In this document: in pieces, positions 45,231 to 54,573 of the stretch | Numbering within the stretch: the stretch's first letter is position 1 | Layout: each line of letters starts with the position of its first letter | Assembly: GCA_963726765.1 (NCBI GenBank) | Contig: CAVSDH010000009.1 | Coordinates: 45,140-109,139, forward strand | DNA length: 64,000 nt | Source: CAIWHR01 sp963726765 | Lineage (GTDB): Bacteria > Pseudomonadota > Gammaproteobacteria > Burkholderiales > Casimicrobiaceae | Reading direction: 5' to 3' | Notes under the pieces: generated by a model | What the model saw: only the letters and a program-made list of their open reading frames with translations | Told to the model about the DNA's origin: nothing | Databases searched by the model: none | Program-made: the position numbers and the translations under genes

Positions 45231-47074
45231 CTACTCGACGGTCACGGACTTCGCGAGATTTCGGGGCTTGTCGACATCGGTGCCGCGTATGACGGCCGCG
45301 TGGTACGCAAGAAGCTGCAGCGGAATCGCGTGCACGATCGGCGACAGGAGTCCCGCGTGCTCGGGCAGCCGGATCACGTGGACGCCCTCGCTCGACGTCA
45401 GCTGGCTGTCGAGGTCGGCGACGACATAGAGTTCGCCCGCCGCGGGCGCGCACTTCCTGCAGGTTCGACTTGAGTTTCTCGAGCAGCGCATCGTTCGGCG
45501 CAATCGCGACGACCGGCATGTCGGCATCGACCAGCGCGAGCGGGCCGTGCTTCAACTCGCCCGCAGCGTAGGCCTCCGCGTGGATGTACGAAATTTCCTT
45601 CAGCTTGAGCGCGCCTTCGAGCGCGATCGGAAAGTGGAGCCCGCGACCAAGGAAGAGCGCGTGCTGCTTTTTCGCGAAGCGGTCCGCCCACGCCATCACC
45701 TGCGGTTCGAGCGCAAGGGCCGCCTGCAGCGCCGCCGGCAGGTGCCGCAATCCGCGCAGCCAATGGGCTTCCTCTTCCGTCGTCAGGCGATTGCGCAGCT
45801 TCGCCAGCGTGAGCGCGAGCAGGAACATCGCGACCAGCTGCGTGGTGAAGGCCTTGGTCGACGCCACGCCGATCTCGGTGCCGGCGCGGGTGAGGTAGGT
45901 CAGCGCCGTCTGACGGACCATCGAGGACGTGGCGACGTTGCAGATCGCAAGCGTATGGCTGTGGCCGAGTGCCTTGGCGTGCTTGAGCGCGGCCAGCGTA
46001 TCCGCGGTTTCGCCGGACTGCGAAACCACCATGACGAGCGCCGCGGGATCGGGCACGCTGTCCCGGTAGCGGTATTCGCTTGCGATCTCGACGGTGCACG
46101 GAATGCGCGCGAGGGTCTCGATCCACTGCTTCGCCACGAGCGCGGAGTAGTAGCTCGTTCCGCATGCCAGCACCAGCACGCTGTCGACGCCCGCCAGCAC
46201 GCGCGCGGCGTCCGGGCCGAACAGCGACGCGTCGATGCCGGCGACCGATTCGAGCGTATCGGCAACCGCGCGCGGCTGCTCGAAGATCTCCTTCTGCATG
46301 AAGTGGCGGTACGGGCCCGAGCTCGACTGCCACCCCCGAGGCCTCGACGGTGATCACCGGCCGCTCCGCGCGTTCACCGCGCGCGTCGTAGATCGCCCAC
46401 GATTCGCGTCGCACGTCGGCGACGTCGCCGTCCTCGAGGTAGGCCACGCGCCGCGTGACCGACAGCAGCGCCGCCGCGTCGGAGGCGAGGAAATGGTCGT
46501 CGGTGCCGACACCGACGACGAGCGGACTGCCGGCGCGGGCGCCGACGATGCGGCCCGGCTCGCGCGTCGAGATGACGGCGATCGCGTACGCGCCGTGGAA
46601 CTCCGCCACCGCCATCTGTACCGCGCGCAGCAGATCGCCGCCGCCAGCGCCGTGCCAGTGGGCATGCACGAGGTGCGCGATCACTTCGGAATCGGTCTGC
46701 GTGACGAATTGGTAGCCCTGGGCAATGAGTCGCGCGCGCAGCGTCTCGAAGTTCTCGATGATGCCGTTGTGGACCGCGGCGATCTCGCCATGCGACGTGT
46801 GCGGGTGCGCGTTCGCGGGTGTCGGCGCGCCATGCGTCGCCCAGCGCGTGTGCGAGATGCCGGACACCGCCGACAGATGCGTCGCCTCGGCCTGCGCGGC
46901 GAGGTCGGCGACGCGCGCGGTGCTGACGAGCCGCGAGAGTCGCGGGGCGCCGGCGTCGCCGTCGATGACCGCAAGCCCCGTGGAATCGTAGCCGCGGTAT
47001 TCGAGCCGGCGGATGCCGTCGATCAGGATCGGGACCACGTTATGCGTCGATGACGCGCCGACTATGCCGCACAT
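45231..47074 (-). CDS. glmS: Glutamine--fructose-6-phosphate aminotransferase (two suspected frameshifts)
   Basis: GlmS makes glucosamine-6-phosphate for peptidoglycan and lipopolysaccharide. The N-terminal glutaminase domain begins MCGIVGASSTHNVVPILIDG with the catalytic cysteine at residue 2. After a likely one-base insertion at about 46312 (GGGCCCGTACCGCC), the SIS domains follow with VLACGTSYYSALVAKQW, VSQSGETADTLAALK and VASTKAFTTQL. After a second shift near 45440, the C-terminus ends AVIRGTDVDKPRNLAKSVTV, the family end. The gene is normally essential and every catalytic piece is present, so the frameshifts are very probably sequencing errors. glmU lies 33 bases upstream on the same strand, giving a glmU-glmS unit. 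Confidence 0.92.
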
Positions 47075-47107
47075 GCGTCGCTTGCTCCTAGGGCCGCAGC
47101 GGACCCG

Positions 47108-48493
47108 TCATTTCGCATCGCCCGACTTCTTTACCGGCCGCGTCCATCCGGGGACGCTCACCTGCCGCGCCCGCGCCACCGTGAGTTCTCCCGCCGGCGT
47201 GTCCGCCGTGATCGTGCTGCCGGCGCCGATGGTCGCCCCCTTGCCCACTTTGACCGGCGCCACCAGCACGCAGTTCGATCCGATGGACGCGCCGTCCTCG
47301 ATCACCGTCCGATGCTTGAACGCGCCATCGTAATTCGCGACGATCGTGCCCGCCCCCACGTTGACGCCGGCACCGACGGCAGCGTCGCCGATGTAGGCGA
47401 GGTGGTTGGCCTTGGCCCCGCGCCCGACGTGGCTCGCCTTGACTTCGACGAAGTTGCCGATGTGCACGTTCTCGTCGAGCGCCACCCCCGGTCGAAACCG
47501 CGCATAAGGCCCCACCCTGCAGTGGGCGCCGATCGCGGAGTCCTGGAGGTGCGAGAACGCCTCGATCCGGGTTCCCGCGCCGACGGTGACGTCGCGCAGC
47601 ACGCAGTGGGGCGCGATCTCGACGCCGTCGGCAAGCTCGACCCGGCCTTCGAACACGCAGCCGACGTCGATCCTCACGTCACGGCCGCAGGCGAGCGCGC
47701 CGCGAATGTCGATTCGCGCCGGGTCCGCGATCCAGGTGCCGGATTTCAGCAGCGCGTTGGCCCGCCGCGCCTGCACGATCCGCTCGATCGCCGCCAGCTG
47801 CGCCTGGTCGTTGACGCCCAACACGTCGGTCTCGTCGGCGGCGACGTGCGCGTCGACCGGGACACCGTCGCGCACCGCGATCGCGACCACGTCCGTCAGG
47901 TAGAGCTCCCGTTGCGCGTTGTGGTCCTTGAGCGCCCCCACCCAGTTACGCAGCAGCGCGGTCGGCGCCGCCAGCGCGCCCGTATAGATCTCCGCAATCG
48001 CCCGCTCCGCCGAGCTCGCATCCTTCTCTTCGACGATCGCGCGCACGGCACCCGCGGCATCGCGAACGATGCGACCGAGGCCGCCCGGATCGGATACGCG
48101 TGCCGTCAGCACCGCGAGCCTGCCCGTCGCGGCAACGCCGGCCAGCGCCGCGAACGTCGCCGCCGGAATCAGCGGACAATCGCCGTTGACGACCAGAGTC
48201 ACGCCATCTTCCGGCAACGCGGCGAGCGCGACCCGCACCGCGTCGCCCGTGCCGCGGGGCGGGTCTTGCGTGACGATCGCAAGATCAGGCGCCGCGAGCG
48301 ATGCGCGGACTTCGTCACCGCCGTGGCCGACGACCAGAACCAACGCGCGCGGGGCGAGCGCGCGCGCGGCGTCGAGCACGTGGGCGACCAGAGGACGGCC
48401 GGCGAGCGGATGCAGGACCTTGGGCCGCGCGGAATGCATGCGCTTGCCCTGGCCCGCGGCCATCACGACGATCTGGACAGGGAGCGCGGCCAC
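47108..48493 (-). CDS. glmU: Bifunctional UDP-GlcNAc pyrophosphorylase / glucosamine-1-phosphate acetyltransferase
   Basis: The intact 461-residue protein makes UDP-N-acetylglucosamine from glucosamine-1-phosphate. The N-terminal uridylyltransferase domain has VMAAGQGKRMHSARPKVLHP. The C-terminal left-handed beta-helix acetyltransferase domain includes VGPYARFRPGVALDENVHIG and GSNCVLVAPVKVGKGATIGA. The length is normal for the family. It sits directly upstream of glmS, whose product supplies its pathway. It is divergent from the ParA-like gene, 197 bases away. Confidence 0.95.
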   Translation of the reverse strand: MAALPVQIVVMAAGQGKRMHSARPKVLHPLAGRPLVAHVLDAARALAPRALVLVVGHGGDEVRASLAAPDLAIVTQDPPRGTGDAVRVALAALPEDGVTLVVNGDCPLIPAATFAALAGVAATGRLAVLTARVSDPGGLGRIVRDAAGAVRAIVEEKDASSAERAIAEIYTGALAAPTALLRNWVGALKDHNAQRELYLTDVVAIAVRDGVPVDAHVAADETDVLGVNDQAQLAAIERIVQARRANALLKSGTWIADPARIDIRGALACGRDVRIDVGCVFEGRVELADGVEIAPHCVLRDVTVGAGTRIEAFSHLQDSAIGAHCRVGPYARFRPGVALDENVHIGNFVEVKASHVGRGAKANHLAYIGDAAVGAGVNVGAGTIVANYDGAFKHRTVIEDGASIGSNCVLVAPVKVGKGATIGAGSTITADTPAGELTVARARQVSVPGWTRPVKKSGDAK

Positions 48494-48656
48494 GGAATTC
48501 GAGGATTCTCTTCGGCGGAGCCGGCGTTACTGCCGGCCGCCACTCCATAATGATACGGCATCGCTGCGACGATCGTGGCAGGCGGCGCCGTGGCGCGACC
48601 ACGTACACACGGTCGGCGGTCGGCCCCGAAGGTCGGGGGTCGGGACGGTATCTACG

Positions 48657-48662
48657 TATAAT
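48657..48662 (+). promoter_or_regulatory. Candidate -10 box upstream of the ParA-like gene
   Basis: A perfect TATAAT lies 28 bases before the ParA ATG in a very GC-rich setting. The expected -35 position (about 48634-48639) has no good match to TTGACA, so the call rests on the -10 alone. Confidence 0.35.
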
Positions 48663-48690
48663 CCGGCGGCGGTTGCACACCGCCCTTTCC

Positions 48691-49455
48691 ATGACGGTTA
48701 TCGCGGTCTTCAATCAGAAAGGCGGTGTCGGCAAGACGACCACCGCCCTCAATCTCCTCGCGGCGATCGCGCAGCGGGGACAGCGACCGCTCGGCATCGA
48801 CCTCGATCCGCAGGCGCATCTGTCGCACGTATTCGGCGCGCACCCCAAGCAGGCCGACGAGTCGATGTACAGCTTTTTCGTGCGCCAGCGGCCGCTCGCC
48901 GACATCGCGCAGATCACGAAGAGCGGCGTAGCGCTGTGCCCGGCGCATCTCGAACTCTCGAAGCTCGATTCGATTCTCGGCAAAGGCGTCAACGTGGTCA
49001 CGCGGCTCCGCTATGCGCTCCGCGAGCCGGGGCTCGCGCCCGGGCCGGTGGTCATCGACTGCAGCCCGTTGCTCAACGTGCTCTCGCTGAACGCGGTGTT
49101 CGCGTGCGATCTCCTGCTGGTGCCCGTATCCTGCGACTACCTTTCGCTGCGCGGCGCCTGCGAGGTCGAGCGGGCGCTCAATGCGCTCGAGCCCGTTTTC
49201 AAGCGCCGGCTGCCGCGACGTTATCTGCTGACGCGCTACGACGTCCGCCGGAAGATGAGCGGTGAGGTGGTCGGACGACTCGAGGGTTTGCTGCGGAAGG
49301 ATGAGATCTGCGCGACGCGAATCCGGGAAAGCGTGAAGCTCGCCGAAAGTCCCGCCGTCGAGCTCGACGTGTTCAGGCACGCGCCGGACAGCCGCGGCGC
49401 ACGGGATTACCAGGCGCTGGTGGACGAGCTAGTGAGTGCCGGTTTTGTGGCGTAG
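48691..49455 (+). CDS. ParA-family (Soj/MinD-like) ATPase, no ParB partner nearby
   Basis: The 254-residue protein opens MTVIAVFNQKGGVGKTTTAL, the deviant Walker A of ParA ATPases, then has LGIDLDPQAHLSHVFGA and VIDCSPLLNVLSLNAVFACD (Walker B region). It likely positions a cargo on the nucleoid. There is no parB gene or parS-like site next to it, so it is an orphan ParA and not the chromosome-partition pair. The last 27 bases overlap the end of a small convergent gene. A TATAAT box lies upstream. Confidence 0.88.
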   Translation: MTVIAVFNQKGGVGKTTTALNLLAAIAQRGQRPLGIDLDPQAHLSHVFGAHPKQADESMYSFFVRQRPLADIAQITKSGVALCPAHLELSKLDSILGKGVNVVTRLRYALREPGLAPGPVVIDCSPLLNVLSLNAVFACDLLLVPVSCDYLSLRGACEVERALNALEPVFKRRLPRRYLLTRYDVRRKMSGEVVGRLEGLLRKDEICATRIRESVKLAESPAVELDVFRHAPDSRGARDYQALVDELVSAGFVA

Positions 49456-49716
49456 CCGGATGATCGCCGCCGGCGCGTCGTTGGCCGCGTAGGCCATGGC
49501 GGGCGGCTCGCTGCTGGTGATGAGGCCGATGACGCCCTCGACGTCGAGCGTGTCGACGCGGTGCGGCACGGTCTGCGCATTGCAGTCGAGGATTTCGCAG
49601 TGGTGGTACATCTGGCGCAGCCGACGCTCGGCATCCCCCTGCGAGCCCGCCATGATGGAGATGTTCTCCACCCGCTGCCCTGTACGCGTCTTGATGTTGA
49701 ATCCATAACGAACCAT
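49429..49716 (-). CDS. Small conserved-looking hypothetical protein, 95 residues
   Basis: The protein starts MVRYGFNIKTRTGQRVENIS after a GGGGAGGG ribosome site and is soluble, with a ubiquitin-like beta-alpha start pattern and RRLRQMYHHCEILDCNAQ in the middle. No domain is recognised with confidence. The 27-base tail overlap with the ParA gene and the strong ribosome site indicate a real gene. It might be a cargo or regulator of the neighbouring ParA; this is only a context guess. Confidence 0.62.
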   Translation of the reverse strand: MVRYGFNIKTRTGQRVENISIMAGSQGDAERRLRQMYHHCEILDCNAQTVPHRVDTLDVEGVIGLITSSEPPAMAYAANDAPAAIIRLRHKTGTH

Positions 49717-49849
49717 GGTGATCCCTCCCCGCCCTTTTGGTGCCCGGCTGCCTAGCCGACCCATCGTATCAATGGCTTGCCTGTCGAATTTGTATCTTCA
49801 GGGCAGGAAGTTTATGCAAATATCATACCGCTGCAGGGGTTCCGCCACG

Positions 49850-50890
49850 ATGACGCGGGCAAAGACACCCCGACCATCCCAGCCACCGGAATCGCCTGAT
49901 CCCGTTCTGCTTTACGCACTGCGAAAAATGGCGATAGTGGGCACTAACCAACAAATTCGGCTGACGCCTCTGCCCGGAGGCGTGTCCTCGGACATTTATC
50001 GGGCCGATTTGCCGTCTCGCGTCATTTGCGTCAAGCGCGCGCTGGCGAAATTGAAGGTCACCGCGGACTGGCGGGCACCCATCGAACGGGGCCGCTACGA
50101 AGTGGAATGGATGCGTGTGGCCGGCGGCGTCGCGCCCGCGGCGGTTCCCGAGATCCTCGGCGATGACCTGGAAACGGGTGTCTTTGCGATGGCCTATCTT
50201 GACCCGCAGGCCTATCCCCTGTGGAAATCCCAGCTGCGCGACGGCACCATCGATTGCGACCTCGCGGCGGCGGTCGGGGACGTGCTGGGGCGCATTCACG
50301 CGGCGACCGCCGACCGCCCGGAAATTGCCTCGCGCTTCCCCACCGACGAGATATTCTTCGCGATCCGCCTGGAGCCGTACCTCGTCGCGACCGCCCGCGC
50401 GCACCCGGACGCCGCACCGCGCCTGCTTGACCTGGTCGAAACCACACGCAGCACCAAGAGGGCCCTTGTCCACGGCGACTTCAGCCCGAAGAACCTGCTC
50501 GCGGGTCCCTCCGGTCCGGTGATTCTCGACGCCGAATGCGCGTGGTTCGGCGACCCGGCATTCGACGTCGCGTTCGTGTTGAATCACCTGTTGCTCAAGG
50601 GGGCCTGGCGGCCCCGATGGCGAACACAGTATGCAGACGCATTCGACGCACTCTCGGCCGCCTATTTTCCTCACGTGCATTGGGAGCCGCGTGACGCGCT
50701 TGTCGCTCGCACCGCCGCCTTGCTGCCTGCGCTGATGCTGGCGCGCATCGACGGCAAGTCACCGGTCGAGTACCTCGACGACGAGACCGTCAGAAACGAG
50801 GTCCGCCGCTTTGCGCGGGGACTCCTATTCATGCCGACGTCCGAGCTGCACGCGATCGCACAGCGTTGGGTGGCGGACGGTTCGCGATGA
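49850..50890 (+). CDS. APH-family phosphotransferase (small-molecule kinase), coupled to enolase-like gene
   Basis: The 346-residue protein is an aminoglycoside-phosphotransferase-fold kinase. The catalytic loop reads ALVHGDFSPKNLLAG near residue 207 (HGDxxxxN), and the metal loop reads VILDAECAWFGDPAFDVAFV, where D-x-D is D-x-E. The nucleotide loop is PLPGGVSSDIYRA near residue 45. Such kinases phosphorylate many substrates besides antibiotics (homoserine, choline, methylthioribose). Its stop overlaps the enolase-like ATG (ATGA), so the substrate may be a C3 or related acid whose phosphate the enolase homologue uses. An alternative ATG lies at 49814. Confidence 0.82.
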   Translation: MTRAKTPRPSQPPESPDPVLLYALRKMAIVGTNQQIRLTPLPGGVSSDIYRADLPSRVICVKRALAKLKVTADWRAPIERGRYEVEWMRVAGGVAPAAVPEILGDDLETGVFAMAYLDPQAYPLWKSQLRDGTIDCDLAAAVGDVLGRIHAATADRPEIASRFPTDEIFFAIRLEPYLVATARAHPDAAPRLLDLVETTRSTKRALVHGDFSPKNLLAGPSGPVILDAECAWFGDPAFDVAFVLNHLLLKGAWRPRWRTQYADAFDALSAAYFPHVHWEPRDALVARTAALLPALMLARIDGKSPVEYLDDETVRNEVRRFARGLLFMPTSELHAIAQRWVADGSR

Positions 50891-52177
50891 GCACGGCGAT
50901 TGCGCACGTCCACGCCCGCCGCGTCTGGGACTCGCGCGGACGGCCGACGGTGGAGGCCGAGGTGTCGCTCGCGAACGGCTCCCGGGGGCGCGCCATTGCG
51001 CCCGCAGGAGCGTCGCGCGGCTCGCGCGAGGCGGTCGACCTGCGCGACGGCGGCAGCGCCCACGCCGGGCTCGATGTAACCCGCGCGATCGCGAATGTCG
51101 CAGGCCCGATCGCCGAAGCGCTCACCGGCATCGATGGCACGGACCAGGCGGCGGTCGACGGAACGTTGATCACGCTGGACGGCACGCCGGACAAATCTCG
51201 ACTCGGCGGCAATGCCGTCGTCGCGGTGTCCCTGGCCGCGGCGCACGCGGCGGCGGCGGCGCGCAGCGTACCGCTGTGGCGCTCTCTCGCCGGCGACGAT
51301 TCCGTCAGCTTGCCGCTGCCCGAAATCCAGATCTTCGGAGGCGGCGCGCACGCCAGCCGGCGCATCGACCTGCAGGATCTGATGGTGATGCCGCTTGCCG
51401 CGTCCTCGTTCGCCGACGCTTTGGCCGTGGTCGCCGAGGTCTATCGCGCCGCAGGTCAGGTCATGGCACACGCCGGCAAGCTCGCGGGCGTGGCGGACGA
51501 GGGTGGCTGGTGGCCCGTGTTCGAGTCGAACGAGGAGTCGCTGACCACGCTCGTGCGCGCGATCGAGCAGGCGGGATACCGCCCGGGCGCGGACGTCGCC
51601 ATCTCCCTCGATGTGGCAGCGACGGAGTTCGGCCGCGACGGCCGCTACGTGCTGGCGCGCGACGGCCGCGAACTCGACCGCGACGACATGATCGAGCTGC
51701 TGCTCCGCTGGCTCGACCGCTTCCCGATCGCCTCGATCGAGGACCCGCTGTCGGAGGACGATCGCGAGGGCTGGAAGGCGTTCGCGCGCGCTGCTGGTTC
51801 GCGCGTGCAGATCATCGGCGACGATTTCCTGACGACGTCCGCCGAACGCGTCGGCGATGCCGCTCGCTGACGGCGCGTGCAACGCGGTCCTCATCAAGCC
51901 GAACCAGGCCGGCACGCTGACCGAGGCGCGCGCGGCGTTCGATGTCGCACGGAGGGCGGGCATGGCCACGATCGTGTCCGCGCGCTCCGGCGAGACCGAG
52001 GATGTCTCGATCGCGCATCTCGCCGTGGGCTGGAATGCGGGTCAAGTGAAAGTCGGCGCGTTCGCCCGCGGCGAGCGCATGGCGAAATGGAACGAACTTC
52101 TGCGAATCGAGGAAGCGCTGGGGCCCGCCGCTCGCTACGCGGGGCGTGCCGCGCTTCGCGGACGCTACGCCGGCTGA
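50887..52177 (+). CDS. Divergent enolase-family protein (suspected frameshift near 51860)
   Basis: The product, about 430 residues, aligns along the whole enolase family, which dehydrates 2-phosphoglycerate. Conserved parts are ARRVWDSRGRPTVEAEV, VADEGGWWP, ASIEDPLSEDDREGW, IIGDDFLTT, LIKPNQAGTLTEA and VGAFARGERMAKWNELL. Changes at normally fixed places are GASRG for the GASTG substrate loop, IDLQDLMVM for DxQEFM (glutamate to aspartate, about residue 162) and SARSGETED for SHRSGETED (histidine to alanine, about 364). Substrate preference may therefore differ from glycolytic enolase. One base is probably wrong at about 51860. It is translationally coupled to the APH kinase. Confidence 0.85.
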
Positions 52178-52191
52178 AGCCCCTTGGGCCG

Positions 52192-52984
52192 TCAGGGTCC
52201 GAGAAGGAAGTCGACGAACTCCGCAAAGCCTGCGCCGCTGTCGCGTTCGGTGACGTAGGCAGGCAGCACCGCAATCCGGTCGGCGAATGCACGCACGTTG
52301 GAAACCCCGACGGAATTCGGAAAATACGCGAACAGCGGCGCATCGTTGGGCGAATCGCCGATGAACACGAACCGCGCGCGTTCCGCGTCGAGGTCGATCG
52401 CAAACGCATCCGCGAGGAGCTTTCGCGTCATCGTCAGCTTGTCATAGGCTCCGAACCAGCCGTTGACGTGAATCGAGCTCACTTTCGCCGTCATGCCCTC
52501 CGCTTCCATCAGCGCAACGATCCGCTCGACCGCCTCGCGCGGCATTTCCGGGACGTCCTCGCGGAAATCGATTGCCAGATCCGCCTCGCGGTAGCGCTGG
52601 TCGGAGGCGAGCGCGCATCCCGGCACGGCTCGCAGGATGGCCTCACCGATCGCAGCGAGCCGTGCGCGATTCGACTCGCCGCGTCGCCTCGTCGACGAGA
52701 AAGCGTCTCACCAGTCTGCGGGTCCCCCGGTCGTAGCGCATGTAGAGCGCGCCGTTCTCCCCGACGACGGCATCGACCGGCCACATGCGCGCGATGTGAT
52801 CGCACCATCCCGCGGGTCGCCCGGTGATCGGGATCACGAGCTTGCCGGAGGCGGAAAGCCGCTCGAGCGCAGCATAGGCGACGGCCGTCAGGCGCCCCTC
52901 CGACGTGAGCGTGTCGTCGATGTCCGTAAACACGCCGCGCACGGCGACGCGGGCCTCGCGCGGCATCGCGCTCAGCGCCAGCAT
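52192..52984 (-). CDS. HAD-superfamily phosphatase, subfamily IIB (suspected frameshift near 52684)
   Basis: About 264 residues when joined. The N-terminal part has the HAD nucleophile motif VFTDIDDTLTSEGRLT and motif II IPITGRPAGWCD. After a one-base loss near 52684 (ACGCGGCGAG), the C-terminal part has HVNGWFGAYDKL and the last motif FVFIGDSPNDAPLFAYFPNS. Its cap type and GDSPNDAP motif fit subfamily IIB sugar-phosphate or mannosyl-phosphoglycerate-type phosphatases. The start may be ATG 52984 or GTG 52999, which overlaps the glpD stop (GTGA). It is coupled to glpD and converges with the enolase-like gene. Confidence 0.75.
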
Positions 52985-52995
52985 CGATGCGCCGG

Positions 52996-54510
52996 TCACC
53001 GACCCTCGCCCTGCATCTGTGCAACGAACGCGGCGACCCGATTGCGCACGGACTCCGGCATGCCGAGGCCGCATTTTGTCCGCCGCCACAGCACGTCGTC
53101 CGCCGTGCGCGCCCACTCTTCGCGCACCAGGTAGGTCACTTCGCGTGCAGTGAGGCCGTTGCCGAAATCCTCGCCCAGGTCGACCGCGGACTTCGCATCG
53201 CCCAGAACGCTCGGCGCCAGCGAACCGTGACGGCGCGCAATGCCGCGCACGACCTCCGCGGAAACGCCAACGTACCGCCGCTGCATCTCGCCCATCCACG
53301 CCGACAATCCGCCCGCAGACAGGTCGCCGCCGGGGAGCGCTTCCGTTTGCGTCCATGGCGCTGTCATCGCAGGAAAGAAAGGCTTCAGCTCGTCCAGCAC
53401 GCTTTCGGCAAGCTTGCGGTAAGTCGTGATCTTGCCACCGAAGATCGAGAGCACCGGTGGGGCGCGGTCATCGTCGCCCGCATCGACCTTGAGCACGTAG
53501 TCGCGCGTCACCGCAGACGGATCGCTCGAGCCGTCGTCGTAGAGCGGCCGCACGCCGCTGTAGGTCCAGACGATGTCCTCCCTTGCGAGCCCCGTGGCGA
53601 GATACCCGTTGGCGAGCGCCAGCAGGTACTCGATCTCGTCATCGGATATTGCCGGGCTCGCGTAGTCGTCCACCGCGACGTCGGTCGTTCCGATCAGCGA
53701 GTAATGCTGCTGGAACGGGATGACGAACACGATCCGGTTGTCGGCATTCTGCAGGATATAGGCGTGCTCCTCCGGATGCACGCGCGGCACGATGAGGTGG
53801 CTGCCTTTCACATGCCGCACGCCGGCGGTCGACGGCTCCATGCTCACGCTGTCGAGCACGTCCTTGACCCACGGACCGCCCGCGTTGACGATCGCCCGCG
53901 CGGCCACATCGAACGCCGCACCCTCCTGCGGCTGCAGCCGCGCGCGCCAAAGGTTTCCCTCGCGCCGCGCCGACACGAGCCGCGTCCGCACCCGGATCCG
54001 CGCGCCCTTTGCCTGCGCCGACCGCGCGGTGATGACGACGAGCCGCGCATCGTCGACGCGCGCGTCCGCGTAGACGAAACCCTTGCGAAAGCGAGGCTGC
54101 AGCCCCGCGCCCCAGCGGGTGCCCGCGAGGTCGACCGAAAACGATTTCGGCAGCGTCATGCGCCCGCCGAGGCGGTCGTACAGGAAGAGCCCTGCGCGGA
54201 TCATCCAGGCAGGCCGAAGGTGCGGCTCGTGCGGGAGCACGAAGGCGAGCGGTTCGATGATGTGCGGCGCGAGCTTCAGGAGGACCTCGCGCTCGGCGAG
54301 CGATTCGCTCACCAGCCGAAACTCGTAGTGCTCGAGGTAGCGCAGGCCGCCGTGGATCAGCTTGGTGCTCCACGACGAGGTGTGGGCAGAGAGGTCGTCG
54401 CGCTCGACCAGCAGGACGTCCAGCCCGCGGCCTGCGGCGTCACGGGCGATGCCCGCCCCGTTGATGCCGCCGCCGACGATCAGAAGATCACAGGGTTTCT
54501 CGTTGCCCAT
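52996..54510 (-). CDS. glpD: Aerobic glycerol-3-phosphate dehydrogenase (FAD)
   Basis: The 504-residue protein is the membrane-associated flavoenzyme that oxidises glycerol-3-phosphate to dihydroxyacetone phosphate and feeds the quinone pool. The FAD-binding motif LLIVGGGINGAGIARDAAGR is at the N-terminus, followed by SSWSTKLIHGGLRYLEHYEF and, later, VLSIFGGKITTYRKLAESVL. Length and C-terminal helical domain fit GlpD. No glpF or glpK is adjacent; the HAD phosphatase follows directly. It is divergent from the M20 hydrolase, 63 bases away. Confidence 0.93.
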   Translation of the reverse strand: MGNEKPCDLLIVGGGINGAGIARDAAGRGLDVLLVERDDLSAHTSSWSTKLIHGGLRYLEHYEFRLVSESLAEREVLLKLAPHIIEPLAFVLPHEPHLRPAWMIRAGLFLYDRLGGRMTLPKSFSVDLAGTRWGAGLQPRFRKGFVYADARVDDARLVVITARSAQAKGARIRVRTRLVSARREGNLWRARLQPQEGAAFDVAARAIVNAGGPWVKDVLDSVSMEPSTAGVRHVKGSHLIVPRVHPEEHAYILQNADNRIVFVIPFQQHYSLIGTTDVAVDDYASPAISDDEIEYLLALANGYLATGLAREDIVWTYSGVRPLYDDGSSDPSAVTRDYVLKVDAGDDDRAPPVLSIFGGKITTYRKLAESVLDELKPFFPAMTAPWTQTEALPGGDLSAGGLSAWMGEMQRRYVGVSAEVVRGIARRHGSLAPSVLGDAKSAVDLGEDFGNGLTAREVTYLVREEWARTADDVLWRRTKCGLGMPESVRNRVAAFVAQMQGEGR

Positions 54511-54573
54511 CGCCAGGCCCCGAGTTTACCGGATACGGTACGATGTCCGACGTTCCACTTCGGAGCACGCATC

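Noticed and set aside
45231..47074. glmS as a true pseudogene
   Set aside because: Essential gene, all catalytic motifs present across frames, and similar single-base shifts in many unrelated genes.
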